64,000 nt of DNA, from contig JBKBKC010000011.1 of NCBI GenBank assembly GCA_046294265.1, positions 87,268 through 151,267 on the forward strand, in the 5' to 3' direction. Made by a program: the position numbers and the translations under genes. Source of the DNA: JBKBKC01 sp046294265. GTDB taxonomy: Bacteria; Pseudomonadota; Alphaproteobacteria; Rhodobacterales; Rhodobacteraceae. Positions 16,677 to 25,197 of this stretch are shown piece by piece. Position 1 is the first letter of the stretch. The number at the start of each line of letters is the position of its first letter. The notes below the pieces were generated by a model, which made no database searches, was not told the origin of the DNA, and saw only the letters and a program-made list of their open reading frames with translations.

Positions 16677-17141
16677 ATGGCGGGGCAGGCAGGCGAGGGG
16701 ATGGTGCGGCGCGCCGGGATCGGTGTGGCGCTGGCTTTCGCGGTGGCGCTGTCCGCCTGCACACCGATCATTCGAGACCATGGATATGTGCCGACCGATG
16801 CGGACCTGTCGCAGGTCGTCGTGGGCGTGGATACCCGCGACACCGTCGCCGAAACCGTGGGCCGCCCCTCGGCCCAGGGCCTGCTGAATGATCAGGGCTG
16901 GTTCTATGTCCGCAGCCGGTTTCGGCAGCTTGGCCCGCGTGAGCCGAAAGAGGTGGAACGCCAGGTTGTGGCCATCACCTTCGACGGTCGTGGTGTGGTG
17001 TCGGACATCGGCCGCTTCGGGCTGGAGGATGGCCGAGTGGTCACCCTGTCGCGGCGCGTGACGGATACCAACGTCAAGGGCTTCAGCTTCATCCGGCAAC
17101 TGTTGCAGAATGTCGGCCGGCTGGCCCCCGGGGACATCTAG
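16677..17141 (+). CDS. bamE: Outer membrane protein assembly factor BamE
   Basis: 154 residues of the SmpA/OmlA family, a small lipoprotein of the BAM complex. A signal peptide with hydrophobic core (GVALAFAVALSAC) ends at the lipobox LSAC near residue 27. The domain includes VVVGVDTRDTVAETVGRPSA, a conserved helix-turn, and WFYVRSRFRQLGPREPKEVE. I chose the ATG at 16677, which has AAGAGG 6-8 bases upstream; an ATG at 16701 is possible. It is divergent from DUF177, with about 120 bp between them for promoters. Confidence 0.9.
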   Translation: MAGQAGEGMVRRAGIGVALAFAVALSACTPIIRDHGYVPTDADLSQVVVGVDTRDTVAETVGRPSAQGLLNDQGWFYVRSRFRQLGPREPKEVERQVVAITFDGRGVVSDIGRFGLEDGRVVTLSRRVTDTNVKGFSFIRQLLQNVGRLAPGDI

Positions 17142-17185
17142 GCCGCCCCCGGTCACGCCGCCGCGCCCGGTCATCCCGCGTCTGG

Positions 17186-17605
17186 TCACCCGGCGTCGGG
17201 CTGGAACCGCAAGGCCACCCCGTTGATGCAGTAGCGCAGGCCCGTGGGGGCCGGCCCGTCGGGGAAGACATGGCCCAGATGTGCGGCACAGCGGTCGCAA
17301 TGCACCTCGGTCCGCGTCATGAACCAGCTGCGGTCCTGCTGCGTTCCGACCTCTGCCCCCTCCGCCGGTGCCCAGAACGAGGGCCAGCCGGTGCCGCTGT
17401 CGAACTTGCGCGCCTGATCAAACAGCGGGGCGTCGCAGCAGATGCAGTGGAATGTGCCCTTCGCCTTGGGGAAATCGTCATGGGTGAAGGCGCGTTCGGT
17501 GCCGTGCTGGCGCGTGACCTTGTAGGCCAGTTCCGACAGTTGCGCGCGCCATTCGGCATCGGTCTTTTCGATCTTGCCGCCGCGATCCGGTGTCGTGCCG
17601 TCCAT
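17186..17605 (-). CDS. msrB: Peptide-methionine (R)-S-oxide reductase
   Basis: 139 residues from the ATG at 17605. MsrB reduces methionine-R-sulfoxide in proteins. The zinc site is formed by CICC near residue 60 and CDRC near residue 108; the catalytic Cys is in GLRYCINGVALRF. The SGTGWPSFWAP segment is also typical. It is convergent with bamE, with a 44-bp gap. An in-frame start at 17638 would add 11 residues (AHRHHGGTD) and is less likely. Confidence 0.96.
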   Translation of the reverse strand: MDGTTPDRGGKIEKTDAEWRAQLSELAYKVTRQHGTERAFTHDDFPKAKGTFHCICCDAPLFDQARKFDSGTGWPSFWAPAEGAEVGTQQDRSWFMTRTEVHCDRCAAHLGHVFPDGPAPTGLRYCINGVALRFQPDAG

Positions 17606-17799
17606 GTCAGTGCCTCCGTGATGCCGATGGGCTGTCAACCGCCTCGCGTGTAACTAGGCGCGAACCACGGCTACGCCAAGGTCCGGACATGTGTGATGAT
17701 CTATGCGGCTTTCCCGTTTGGTGATACCAAGCAATCATTGGCCGGGACATTGATGGAGCCGTTGGATTAATCCGCCGCCAGTCATTTCGAGAAAACGCG

Positions 17800-18198
17800 A
17801 TGGCGGACAAGGACGACAAGCCGGATGTGGAGATTGAAAAGGTCGGGGTCGCCAAGGTGTGGGATGAACGGGCCTGCAAGGATTTGCCAAAATGGGCCGC
17901 CGCCGCGCTCAAGGACGGGTTGGGGAGTTCCGTGAATATCATCAGCACCAAGCCCGAAACCTGTTTCATCCACGAGGCGGAGGTCAAGCCGATCAGGTTA
18001 GACGAAGACAAGGCCGTGCTCTTTGGTGAGATGTCGGTCCTCGTGATGGATGCGAAACGGTTCTTGAAGGCGAATGTTCCGGCCAAGGCATCGGTGACGG
18101 GCGTCACAGCGGACAAGATCGAGAAAAAGCTGCAAACGCTGGTCGCTGCCATTGCGACCAGATGTGGCCAGGACGCGCGCAAGGAACTGCAGGACTGA
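17800..18198 (+). CDS. Hypothetical protein
   Basis: 132 residues, cytoplasmic, without a signal peptide. It contains two blocks, VEIEKVGVAKVWDERACKDL and FIHEAEVKPIRLDEDKAVLF, and a helical C-terminus (DKIEKKLQTLVAAIATRCG). It is lysine-rich compared with its neighbours and stands alone, 194 bp after the msrB start and 181 bp before olsB. The family is not recognised. Its slightly lower GC hints at later acquisition, but the evidence is weak. Confidence 0.65.
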   Translation: MADKDDKPDVEIEKVGVAKVWDERACKDLPKWAAAALKDGLGSSVNIISTKPETCFIHEAEVKPIRLDEDKAVLFGEMSVLVMDAKRFLKANVPAKASVTGVTADKIEKKLQTLVAAIATRCGQDARKELQD

Positions 18199-18379
18199 CG
18201 GCGGTTCGCTGACAACACCCTTTGCGGATGACGCGCCGCGGCGGCAGGTCGTCATGGGACGGACTGGATGCGGGACAGGGCAGGGGGCTGTCGCGGCATC
18301 GTCACGGATTGTGTGTTACCGATCATAGACGCATATATCTGGCCAGCGGGTCAGACGCCCGAGGCACGAGGAGACGATC

Positions 18380-19117
18380 TTGTTCTCGCTTCTGAAAGGG
18401 CGCTACCGCGCCCGCACCGCCGACACCCCGGATGACATCGCCCGCGCCCAGGACCTGCGCACGCTGACCTTTCGGGCGGCGGGAGGGCCGCGGGATGCGG
18501 ATGCCTTCGACGCCATCTGCACGCATGTGCTGGTGGAAGAGGTGCGCTCGGGCATGCTGGTCTGCTGTTTCCGCCTGCTCCCGCTCTCGGCAGGATGCGA
18601 GATCAGTCGCAGCTATTCGGCGCAGTTCTATGATCTGCGGGCGCTGTCGGCCTATGAGGGGCGGATGGTCGAGATGGGGCGGTTCTGCATCCACCCCGAC
18701 TGCAAGGATGCCGACATCCTGCGCGTGGCCTGGGGGGCGATGACCTCCTATGTGGACCGTGAGGGGGTGGAGATGCTGTTCGGCTGCTCGTCCTTCCACG
18801 GGACCGAGGCCGAGGATTACCTTGACGCCTTCGCCATGCTCAAGGACGCGCATCTGGCCCCGCGCAGGTGGCTGCCGCGGGTAAAGGCGCCCAACGTGTT
18901 CCGCTTTGCGCAGAAACTGCGGTGGAAAAAGCCCGATGCCAAACGCGCGATGCGGGGGATGCCGCCCCTGCTGCGCACCTATCTGATGATGGGGGGCTGG
19001 GTCAGCGATCACGCGGTGGTGGACCGCGACCTGAACACGCTGCATGTGTTCACGGGGCTGGAGATCCGGGCGATCCCGCCCGCGCGCGCGCGCCTGTTGC
19101 GCGGCGTGGCGGGCTGA
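18380..19117 (+). CDS. olsB: L-ornithine N(alpha)-acyltransferase-like GNAT protein
   Basis: 245 residues of the OlsB/Acetyltransf_5 type, which uses acyl-ACP to acylate ornithine in ornithine-lipid synthesis. Family segments visible are ARAQDLRTLTFRAAGG near residue 24, HVLVEE, the GRMVEMGRFCIHPDCKDADI block, and LFGCSSFHGTEAEDYLDAF. Ornithine lipids are common in Rhodobacteraceae under phosphate limitation. The partner OlsA is not adjacent. The start at 18380 follows GGAGACGATC.. with a weak ribosome site; a TTG-type start is not needed. Confidence 0.8.
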   Translation: MFSLLKGRYRARTADTPDDIARAQDLRTLTFRAAGGPRDADAFDAICTHVLVEEVRSGMLVCCFRLLPLSAGCEISRSYSAQFYDLRALSAYEGRMVEMGRFCIHPDCKDADILRVAWGAMTSYVDREGVEMLFGCSSFHGTEAEDYLDAFAMLKDAHLAPRRWLPRVKAPNVFRFAQKLRWKKPDAKRAMRGMPPLLRTYLMMGGWVSDHAVVDRDLNTLHVFTGLEIRAIPPARARLLRGVAG

Positions 19118-20317
19118 TTAGCGCGGCATCGCGCGCATCACCGCCCAGCCCGCCGCCGAGAGCACTGCCACGCCCATGGCGAGCGGCACAGGCGTGCCGT
19201 CAAAGGCCAGACCCAGCGGCACAGCAATCGCCACCGCCGCCACGGTCGAGATCGCCCCCACGACCGAGGCCGCCATGCCCGCGATATGCCCCACAGGCTC
19301 CAGCGAGATGGCATTCAGGTTGCCCAGCGTCATCCCCGCCATGAAGAATACGCCCGTGGTCCAGACCACGAAGGCCGAAAAGGCCAGCGCCTCGGGCCAG
19401 AGGCCCGCGCCCGTCGCGGCGGCCATGACCGTTGAGGCCACCACCTGTACCGCCAGCGTGACCGTCACCAGCCGCCGCATCCCCAGCCGCACCACGATCG
19501 AGGCGTTCAGCAGGCTCGCGGAACCCGCCACCAGCGCGATCACCGCAAACCAGACCGGAAACTCGGTGCCCCGCCCAAAGGTCCGGTCAAAGATCGGCTG
19601 GGTCGAGGACAGCGTGGCGAAAAGCGCGCCAAAGCACAGCGACTGCACGATGATCGCCATCACGATCACGCGCCGCGCCATCACCTCGCGCAGCGCCATC
19701 CACAACCGGCCCGCCTGCAAGGGCAGCCGCCGCTCGGGCGGCAGCGTCTCGGGCTGGCGCAGGATCATCCAGGCGATGGAGGCCAGCGAGAACAGCATGA
19801 AGGCCGGAAAAATGCCCCGCCATCCGGTCTGCGCCATGATCGCGGCACCCAAGAGGGGGGCCGCCGCCGGGACCAGCGTGAACACCATCATGGCAAAGCT
19901 GACCACCCGCGCCATCTGCCGCCCCTGGTAAAGGTCGCGCACCATGGCCAACGACACCACGCGCGGGCCTGCGGCCCCCAGCCCCTGCACCACCCGCGCG
20001 ATCAGCACCCCCTCCAGCGTGGGCGAGGCCCAGGCGATGGCCGCGCCCGCGCAATAGAGCGCCGCCCCCGACACGATCACCCCCCGCCGCCCGAAACTGT
20101 CCGACAAGGGCCCCGCAAAGAATGTGCCGATCCCCATGCCCAGCACAAAGCTGGTGATGATCAGCTGCGCGCGGTTGGGGTTGGCGGGGGTCAGTTCCAC
20201 CGCGATCCCCGGCAGGGCGGGCAGCATCGCGTCGATGGAAAAGGCGATGGTGGCGAACAGCATCGCGATCAGCGCGATGAATTCGGTCTGGCCCAAGGGT
20301 TTGGTCGGTGCGGTCAT
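19118..20317 (-). CDS. Bcr/CflA-like MFS multidrug exporter
   Basis: About 399 residues with twelve predicted membrane helices, including LIAMLFATIAFSIDAMLPAL as helix 1. The A motif is seen as GPLSDSFGRRGVIVSG between helices 2 and 3, and ARVVQGLGAAGPRVVSLAMV is the helix-4/5 signature of the drug:H+ antiporter-1 group. I used the ATG at 20317 (MTAPTKPLGQTEFIAL); the open frame to 20437 lacks membrane or family character. The gene is convergent with olsB with no gap. The substrate is unknown. Confidence 0.88.
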   Translation of the reverse strand: MTAPTKPLGQTEFIALIAMLFATIAFSIDAMLPALPGIAVELTPANPNRAQLIITSFVLGMGIGTFFAGPLSDSFGRRGVIVSGAALYCAGAAIAWASPTLEGVLIARVVQGLGAAGPRVVSLAMVRDLYQGRQMARVVSFAMMVFTLVPAAAPLLGAAIMAQTGWRGIFPAFMLFSLASIAWMILRQPETLPPERRLPLQAGRLWMALREVMARRVIVMAIIVQSLCFGALFATLSSTQPIFDRTFGRGTEFPVWFAVIALVAGSASLLNASIVVRLGMRRLVTVTLAVQVVASTVMAAATGAGLWPEALAFSAFVVWTTGVFFMAGMTLGNLNAISLEPVGHIAGMAASVVGAISTVAAVAIAVPLGLAFDGTPVPLAMGVAVLSAAGWAVMRAMPR

Positions 20318-20411
20318 GGCGGGCTCCTTCCCGGGGGGCCTAGCACGGGGCGCAGGGGCCAGCCAGTCGTCACCCACGGGCCGGATCGCCGCAGTCGGGC
20401 AAGCGGCGCGC

Positions 20412-21083
20412 TCAGCCCGTGACGGGACAACCGGCACCCTGTTCCGCCAGCTCGTCGATCACCTGCTGCCAGAAAGCCACGGGCTGTGCGCCCTGCACCA
20501 CATATTGCCGCGCGATCAGGAAGGTGGGCACCGCCGTCATCCCGCGGCGGCGGGCATCGGCATCGCGGGCGGCAATGTCCTCGGCATCGGCATCCGTGGC
20601 CAGAAGCCGGACGACCGCCGCCGCGTCCATCCCCGCTTGGCCCGCGACATCGGCCAGTGTGGCGGCATCGCCGATATCGCGCCCCTCGCGGAAATAAGCG
20701 CGAAACAGGGCCGCCTTCACCGCCGTCTGCCGCCCCTCCAGCCCCGCCCAGTGCAGCACCCGGTGGGCATCGAGCGTGTTGGGCGTGCGCTCCATCCGCG
20801 CAAAGTCGATCACCACGCCCGCCGCCTCGGCCGCGCGTTCCACCTGCGCATAGACCTGCACGGCGCGCTCCTTGCCGCCGAACTTGGTCTCCAGATACCA
20901 GCGGCGGTCCACGCCCTCTTTCGGCATGTCGGGGTTGAGCTGGAAGGGGTGCCATTCGATCACGAAGGGATGGTCGGGCCGGCTTTCCAGCGCGCGGTCC
21001 AGGTTCGCCTTGCCGATCATGCACCAGGGGCAGATCGGATCGGAAAAGATGTCAAGGCGCACGGCCTGCGGTTCGTCGGTCAT
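20412..21083 (-). CDS. DsbA-family oxidoreductase (FrnE-like)
   Basis: 223 residues. A thioredoxin fold with the active site DPICPWCMIGKANL (CPWC) near residue 18 and the cis-Pro segment GMTAVPTFLIARQY near residue 180 with a helical insertion between. No signal peptide is present, so it acts in the cytoplasm, as FrnE/2-hydroxychromene isomerase-like proteins do. Its start overlaps the upstream acyl-CoA synthetase stop by 4 bp, which suggests a two-gene operon. Confidence 0.92.
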   Translation of the reverse strand: MTDEPQAVRLDIFSDPICPWCMIGKANLDRALESRPDHPFVIEWHPFQLNPDMPKEGVDRRWYLETKFGGKERAVQVYAQVERAAEAAGVVIDFARMERTPNTLDAHRVLHWAGLEGRQTAVKAALFRAYFREGRDIGDAATLADVAGQAGMDAAAVVRLLATDADAEDIAARDADARRRGMTAVPTFLIARQYVVQGAQPVAFWQQVIDELAEQGAGCPVTG

Positions 21084-22603
21084 TCCGGGACCTCCTTGAG
21101 CCGGGCGCGCAGGGCCTTGCGGTTCAGCTTGCCGTTGGGGTTGCGGGGCAGGGCGGGCAGGTGGCGATAGAGGCGCGGCTGCTTGTAGCGGGCAAGGCGG
21201 CCCTCGGCATGGGCCTGCAAGGCCGCGTCATCGAGGGGCGCGGGGCCGGTATAGGCCAGCGCGATCACGCTCACGCCCGCGCGCACCTCATGATCTACCG
21301 CGATGCACTCCGTAACCCCCGGCAGGGTGGCCATCGCCGCCTCCACCTCCACCGGCGAGACGCGGAACCCGCCCGCGTTCATCATGTCGTCGTCGCGGCC
21401 CAGATAGGTGACGGCGCCGTCCTCGGCCATGGCCACGGTATCGCCCGTGACGAACCAGTCACCCGCATAGCGCGCGGCGGTGGCCCCTGCGTCGCCCAGA
21501 TAGCCCAGAAACAGCCCCGGATCGCCGCGATGGATGGCCAGCGTGCCGAGGGTGCCGAAGGGCACCGGCTCGCCCGCTCCGTCCAGCACCGCCACCCGCC
21601 GCCCCGGCTGGGGATAGCCCGCCGCCCCGTCCGGGGCCGGACGGGCCGGGCTGCCCGAGATGAAGGTCGAGATCTCCGACATCCCCAGCGCCTCGTGCAG
21701 GTCGGTGCCCGTCGCCTGTTGCCACTGGCGGCGCAGGTCGGGTTGCAGGCTTTCGCCCGCCGAGAGGCCGTGCCGCAGATGCGGCAGGGGCGGCATCGGC
21801 GCGCGCAGCATCTGGCGGAACACGCCGGGAGCGGCGGCCAGGATCGTGGCATCGAACCGCTTCATCAACAGCGGCAACTGCCCCGCCTCCACCCCCGCCT
21901 GCGGGATCAGCGCAGTGGCCCCTGCCGCCCAGGGGTCCATCAGCCCGGTGCCCAGCGTGTAGGTCCAGTTGAACGCGCCCGCGTGCATCAACCGGTCGCC
22001 CTCGCCCAGCCCCTCCCACCCGTCGCGCATCATGTGGCGCGCCAGGATCGCGCGATGCGCGTGCATCACCGGCCAGGGCGTGCCCGAGGTGCCGGAGGTG
22101 AACACGATATAGGCCAGCCGGTCGGGCGGCCCCATGGCCCAGTCGCAGGGGGGCAGATCGGCCACGCCGCGCAGGGCATCGGCGGGCAGGACGGGGCAGG
22201 GGCAGGGATCGGGCAGCGCCACGCCCGGCCCCGCCACGACCAGCCCGGGGCCGATGAGGGTGGCCAGCTTCGTCGCCTCCGGCACGGTCAGTTGCGCCGA
22301 GGTCGGCACCGGCACCAGCCCCGCCGCGATGGCCCCCAGAAACAGCACCGGAAAGTCCGGCGTGTTCCCGGTGCGCATCAGCACGCGGTCCCCCGGCTCC
22401 AGCCCGCGCGCCAGCAGCGCCGTGCCGCAGCCCCGCACCGCCGCCTCCAGCCGCGCGAAACTCCACCGTTCCGCCCTCGCAGGCCCCACCAGTTGCAGCG
22501 CCGAGCGGTCGGGATAGCGCCCCGCCCCGGCCAGCACGTACGCGGCCAGGTTCATCTCGGGCGGGATCGCGGGCGGGGTGCCGGTGGCATGGATCGAGCG
22601 CAT
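21080..22603 (-). CDS. AMP-dependent acyl-CoA synthetase/ligase
   Basis: About 507 residues of the ANL superfamily, activating a carboxylic acid by adenylation and transfer to CoA. The P-loop VFTSGTSGTPWPVMHAH is near residue 165, the A5-type ALGMSEISTFISG near residue 305, the GDWFVTGDTV motif near residue 380 and the hinge LGRDDDMMNAGGFRVSPVEVE after it, with catalytic Lys in NPNGKLNRKAL near the C-terminus. The profile is closest to benzoate/short-chain aromatic CoA ligases, but the substrate cannot be read from sequence. I chose the ATG at 22603; 22558 (MNLAAYVLAG) is a credible alternative. Confidence 0.85.
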   Translation of the reverse strand: MRSIHATGTPPAIPPEMNLAAYVLAGAGRYPDRSALQLVGPARAERWSFARLEAAVRGCGTALLARGLEPGDRVLMRTGNTPDFPVLFLGAIAAGLVPVPTSAQLTVPEATKLATLIGPGLVVAGPGVALPDPCPCPVLPADALRGVADLPPCDWAMGPPDRLAYIVFTSGTSGTPWPVMHAHRAILARHMMRDGWEGLGEGDRLMHAGAFNWTYTLGTGLMDPWAAGATALIPQAGVEAGQLPLLMKRFDATILAAAPGVFRQMLRAPMPPLPHLRHGLSAGESLQPDLRRQWQQATGTDLHEALGMSEISTFISGSPARPAPDGAAGYPQPGRRVAVLDGAGEPVPFGTLGTLAIHRGDPGLFLGYLGDAGATAARYAGDWFVTGDTVAMAEDGAVTYLGRDDDMMNAGGFRVSPVEVEAAMATLPGVTECIAVDHEVRAGVSVIALAYTGPAPLDDAALQAHAEGRLARYKQPRLYRHLPALPRNPNGKLNRKALRARLKEVPE

Positions 22604-22709
22604 GCGCCAAGAGCTATCCGGCGCGCGCGCCTCGTGCAAGACGGGCGGCCACTGTGTGTTGACAACCTATCGGGCAGAGAGACGAGATATGCGGAATCAG
22701 CTGGTGTAA

Positions 22710-22761
22710 GCTGATTAAAGCAAGTTAATCAGCGCGTTGCGCGTTGCGCGTTGCGCGTTGC
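22710..22761. repeat. Inverted repeat plus four GCGTTGC heptamers
   Basis: A perfect 9-bp inverted repeat GCTGATTAA/TTAATCAGC (22710-22733) is followed directly by four tandem copies of GCGTTGC (22734-22761). It sits upstream of the acyl-CoA synthetase gene and at the left edge of the insertion sequence remnants. It may mark a breakpoint; no function is shown. Confidence 0.6.
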
Positions 22762-22848
22762 GCGGTGACGAGTGAGCGTGGGGGGGCTGGGGATTGATGA
22801 TCCCGTCTGGGTTCCGGCGGTGTTCACGAAGAACCGTGACCGACGGCT

Positions 22849-23496
22849 GACGACACCGATGGTCGGAGGGAGGTTCTGGGCCTGGAAATCGGCACGTCCG
22901 AGGCCGAGCCGATCCGGACCGAGTTCCTGCGCAAGCTGACCCGCCGGGGTCTGCGTGGCGTCAAGTTGGTCATCAGCGATGCGCACGAGGGCATCAAGGC
23001 CGCCGTCTCGAGGGTTCTCAGCGCCACCTGGCAGCGGTGTCGGGTGCATTTCCAGCGCAACGCCCTTGCTCATGCCGGGAAGAGCGGGCGCAGGGTGGTC
23101 TCGGCCTGTATTGCCACCGCTTTCGCCCGAGACACGGCGCAAGCCGCCAGCACCCAGTGGCGCGCAGTGGCCGATCAGATCCGGCCCAAGGCGCCCGAAC
23201 TCGCCAAGCTGATGGACGACGCCGAACACGATGTGCTGGCCTTGACCTTCCCCAAGGAGCACCGGGCCAAACTGCACGCGACAAACCCCATCGAGCGACT
23301 GAACGGCGAGATCAAGCGGTGCACCGATGTCGTCGGAATCTTCCCCAACGACGACGCCATCGTCCGCCTCGTTGGGGCGTTGCTCCTCGAACAGAATGAC
23401 GAGTGGGCCGTCCAGCGCGCCCGCTCCATGACGCTGGAAACCATCGCGCCGATGGGCGATGATCCCGTCATCAGCCTGCCCGCCGTGGTATCCTGA
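22849..23496 (+). pseudogene. 5'-truncated IS256-family transposase
   Basis: About 215 codons of the C-terminal part of an IS256-family (mutator-like) transposase. Reading begins near TDGRREVLGLEIG and includes VKLVISDAHEGIKAAV (catalytic Asp region), the TWQRCRVHFQRN block and HATNPIERLNGEIKR with the last acidic residue. The stop at 23494 is normal. The N-terminal half and 5' terminus are missing; an in-frame stop lies at 22837. Its 3' end continues across the inserted second element to about 24704 (GCCAGTTACACCACTCCACG), which looks like the terminal repeat region of this family. Confidence 0.85.
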
Positions 23497-23528
23497 TCAA
23501 GCAGGCCCGCGCCGAATATCCCGGTGAC

Positions 23529-24675
23529 GATCAGCGGGTCGTGTCGCGAATGCTGTAGAAATTCCTTGGCGGCGCGCTCCGGGCATCTGAAGGTTCGTGT
23601 TCTCAGGCGGCGAGGTCAAGGGGCATCGGTTCGATGGGCTGAGAGAGGGTCTCCCATCCATCGACCTTGCGCATCTGGATCTGGCCGGAGGCCAGCATCG
23701 CCCAGAGCAGCATCGGCACGGTTTTGGCGCAGGGCAGCACGGTTTGGGTCTTGATGCGGCGGCGGAACTCCTCGTTCAACCGCTCGATAGCGTTCGTGGT
23801 CCGTGCCGATTTCCACTGCGATGGGTCCAGGCGGGTGAAGGCGAACAGCCGCGCCCCGGCGTCCTCCAGGCTGTCGGCCGCCGCCCGGCACTTGAGCCGC
23901 CACTTGCGCAGGAACGCCTTGCGGCGGCGCTCCACCTCGGCGGAGGTGTCGGCATGGATCATGTCGCGGTAATCCTCGGTCAGCTCGTCGTGCATGTGCT
24001 TCGGGGCATGGGCCAGAAGGTTGCGGTGCTTGTGAACCGTGCAGCGCTGGATCGGCAGCTCCTCGCCCCACAGCGCCACGAGCGCGGCTGACCACATCCT
24101 TGCTCACGGCCCCCTCGAACAGGCCGAACAGCGCCCGCTTGACGCGCCGCGTGTTGGTGCCGGCGAGATAGACCGCGGCGATCAGGGCCTCGGCCCTCGC
24201 CGGGGAAACGCCCCGCCGGGGCCTTTCCTTGTCCGGCTCGGTTCGTCAGCCGCTGGTAACGGGGCAGCGCCTTCGACCGCCATTCCGTCACCTTGCCTGT
24301 CTCATCCTCGGTCCGGGCGCGCGGCACCCGCTCCGTTTCCGTCCCGAAGGTGCCGGTGAGCTGCCGTTCGCGATGCCCGTGGCGATACCCTTTCGCGGCA
24401 CCATCGCACCGACCGTAGCGCAGCCGGCCGAGAAAGCCGGCGAGTTCATCCTCGAACACGGCTTCGATCGTCGCGCGGACGTTGACCCGCAGCCGCTCCT
24501 CGATCGGGTCGAACCCGGCCTCCCCGGCCAGTAGCGCAAAGCTCGCAGTGTCAGCAAACTGGTTCATGGCGTGATCTCCCTGGCGGTTGCTGCCGCCGGT
24601 CGGGTGGGTGTCAGTTCACCAAGAGATTAAGCCGCCTGCAAATCTCCACCACTTCCGAGACACGACCGATCAGCG
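23529..24675. mobile_element. IS256-family element with 8-bp target duplication, internally deleted
   Basis: The element proper spans 23537-24667 (1131 bp). The left end GGTCGTGTCGCGAATGCTGT and the inverted right end GGTCGTGTCTCGGAAGTGGT form imperfect terminal repeats. The 8-bp sequence GATCAGCG flanks it on both sides (23529-23536 and 24668-24675), the duplication length expected for IS256. It is inserted in the 3' tail of the older, truncated IS256-family copy. Its transposase gene is internally deleted, so this copy cannot move by itself. Confidence 0.85.
23603..24567 (-). pseudogene. IS256-family transposase with central deletion and frameshifts
   Basis: The N-terminal part from 24567 (MNQFADTASFALLAGEAG, then DELAGFLGRLRYGRCDGA and ALPRYQRLT) is intact. 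The frame then shifts: LAGTNTRR- and SKDVVSR-type text continues in a neighbouring frame, and joins directly to ALWGEELPIQRCTVHKHRNL in a third. Compared with full family members, roughly 90-110 residues with the first catalytic Asp residues are missing at the junction near 24085-24105. The C-terminal part (TNAIERLNEEFRRR) ends normally at 23603. Confidence 0.85.
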
Positions 24676-24750
24676 CCAGTTACACCACTCCACGGGACAG
24701 CATCGCGTTTTCCCTTGCCGACCAACGCCACGGTCTTTAAACGAGCCAAC

Positions 24751-24840
24751 GGAGCTGTGGCCGAGTGGTCGAAGGCACACCCCTGCTAAGGGTGCAGACG
24801 GGGAACCGTCTCGAGGGTTCGAATCCCTTCGGCTCCGCCA
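24751..24840 (+). tRNA. tRNA-Ser (GCU)
   Basis: A class II tRNA with acceptor GGAGCTG/CGGCTCC (with the usual wobble), anticodon loop CTGCTAA giving GCT, a long variable arm, T loop TTCGAAT and encoded CCA at 24838-24840. It is followed by a terminator-like hairpin. Its 3' end borders the defence/prophage region, so it may have been used as an integration site; the matching right-end duplicate is not in the window. Confidence 0.96.
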
Positions 24841-24866
24841 CTTGCCCTCGCGAAAGCGTTCTCCCG

Positions 24867-24888
24867 ATCCGGCTGACGCCGGATTTTT
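24867..24888 (+). terminator. Intrinsic terminator after tRNA-Ser
   Basis: ATCCGGC/GCCGGAT forms a 7-bp stem with a 4-base loop followed by TTTTT, 27 bp after the tRNA CCA end. Confidence 0.8.
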
Positions 24889-25197
24889 CCGTTGTTTTCG
24901 AGGGTTATGCGGGTGGGGCTGAGCACTGGCCTCGTCGCCAGGAGGCCCGGAAGCGGTCTCTGAGGGCCGATATTCTCCGGACCTCATGACTGCGCCGATT
25001 TGGTGAATAGATTTCAAGTATCTGGAATTGCGATATTTTCCTGAGGCTGCGGCTGAACACTTCGGTTTCAGGGTCGCGCGTCGAGAAGGAACCGAAATCG
25101 AACTTCGCCAGCTTCACCCTCGGCCACCACGCAAGTTACGCAAATGGCATCGAGCGAGGCCTCCTACGCCATCTCAAGGGACGCGGTCTAATCTCCA
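24889..25197. other. Non-coding stretch between tRNA-Ser and the Hma-like operon
   Basis: No convincing gene is seen. A 70-codon minus-strand frame (25117-24905, starting MKLAKFDFGSFSTRDPE) lies downstream of the DUF499 gene in the same direction but has no ATG and no recognised family. A plus-strand frame reads a protein-like FASFTLGHHASYANGIERGL near 25110 but has no start. Either could be debris from insertion at the tRNA. Confidence 0.4.

Noticed and set aside
22734..22761. Four GCGTTGC heptamers considered as a short CRISPR-like or VNTR array
   Set aside because: Units are directly adjacent with no spacers; a simple tandem repeat. No CRISPR array was seen anywhere in the window.
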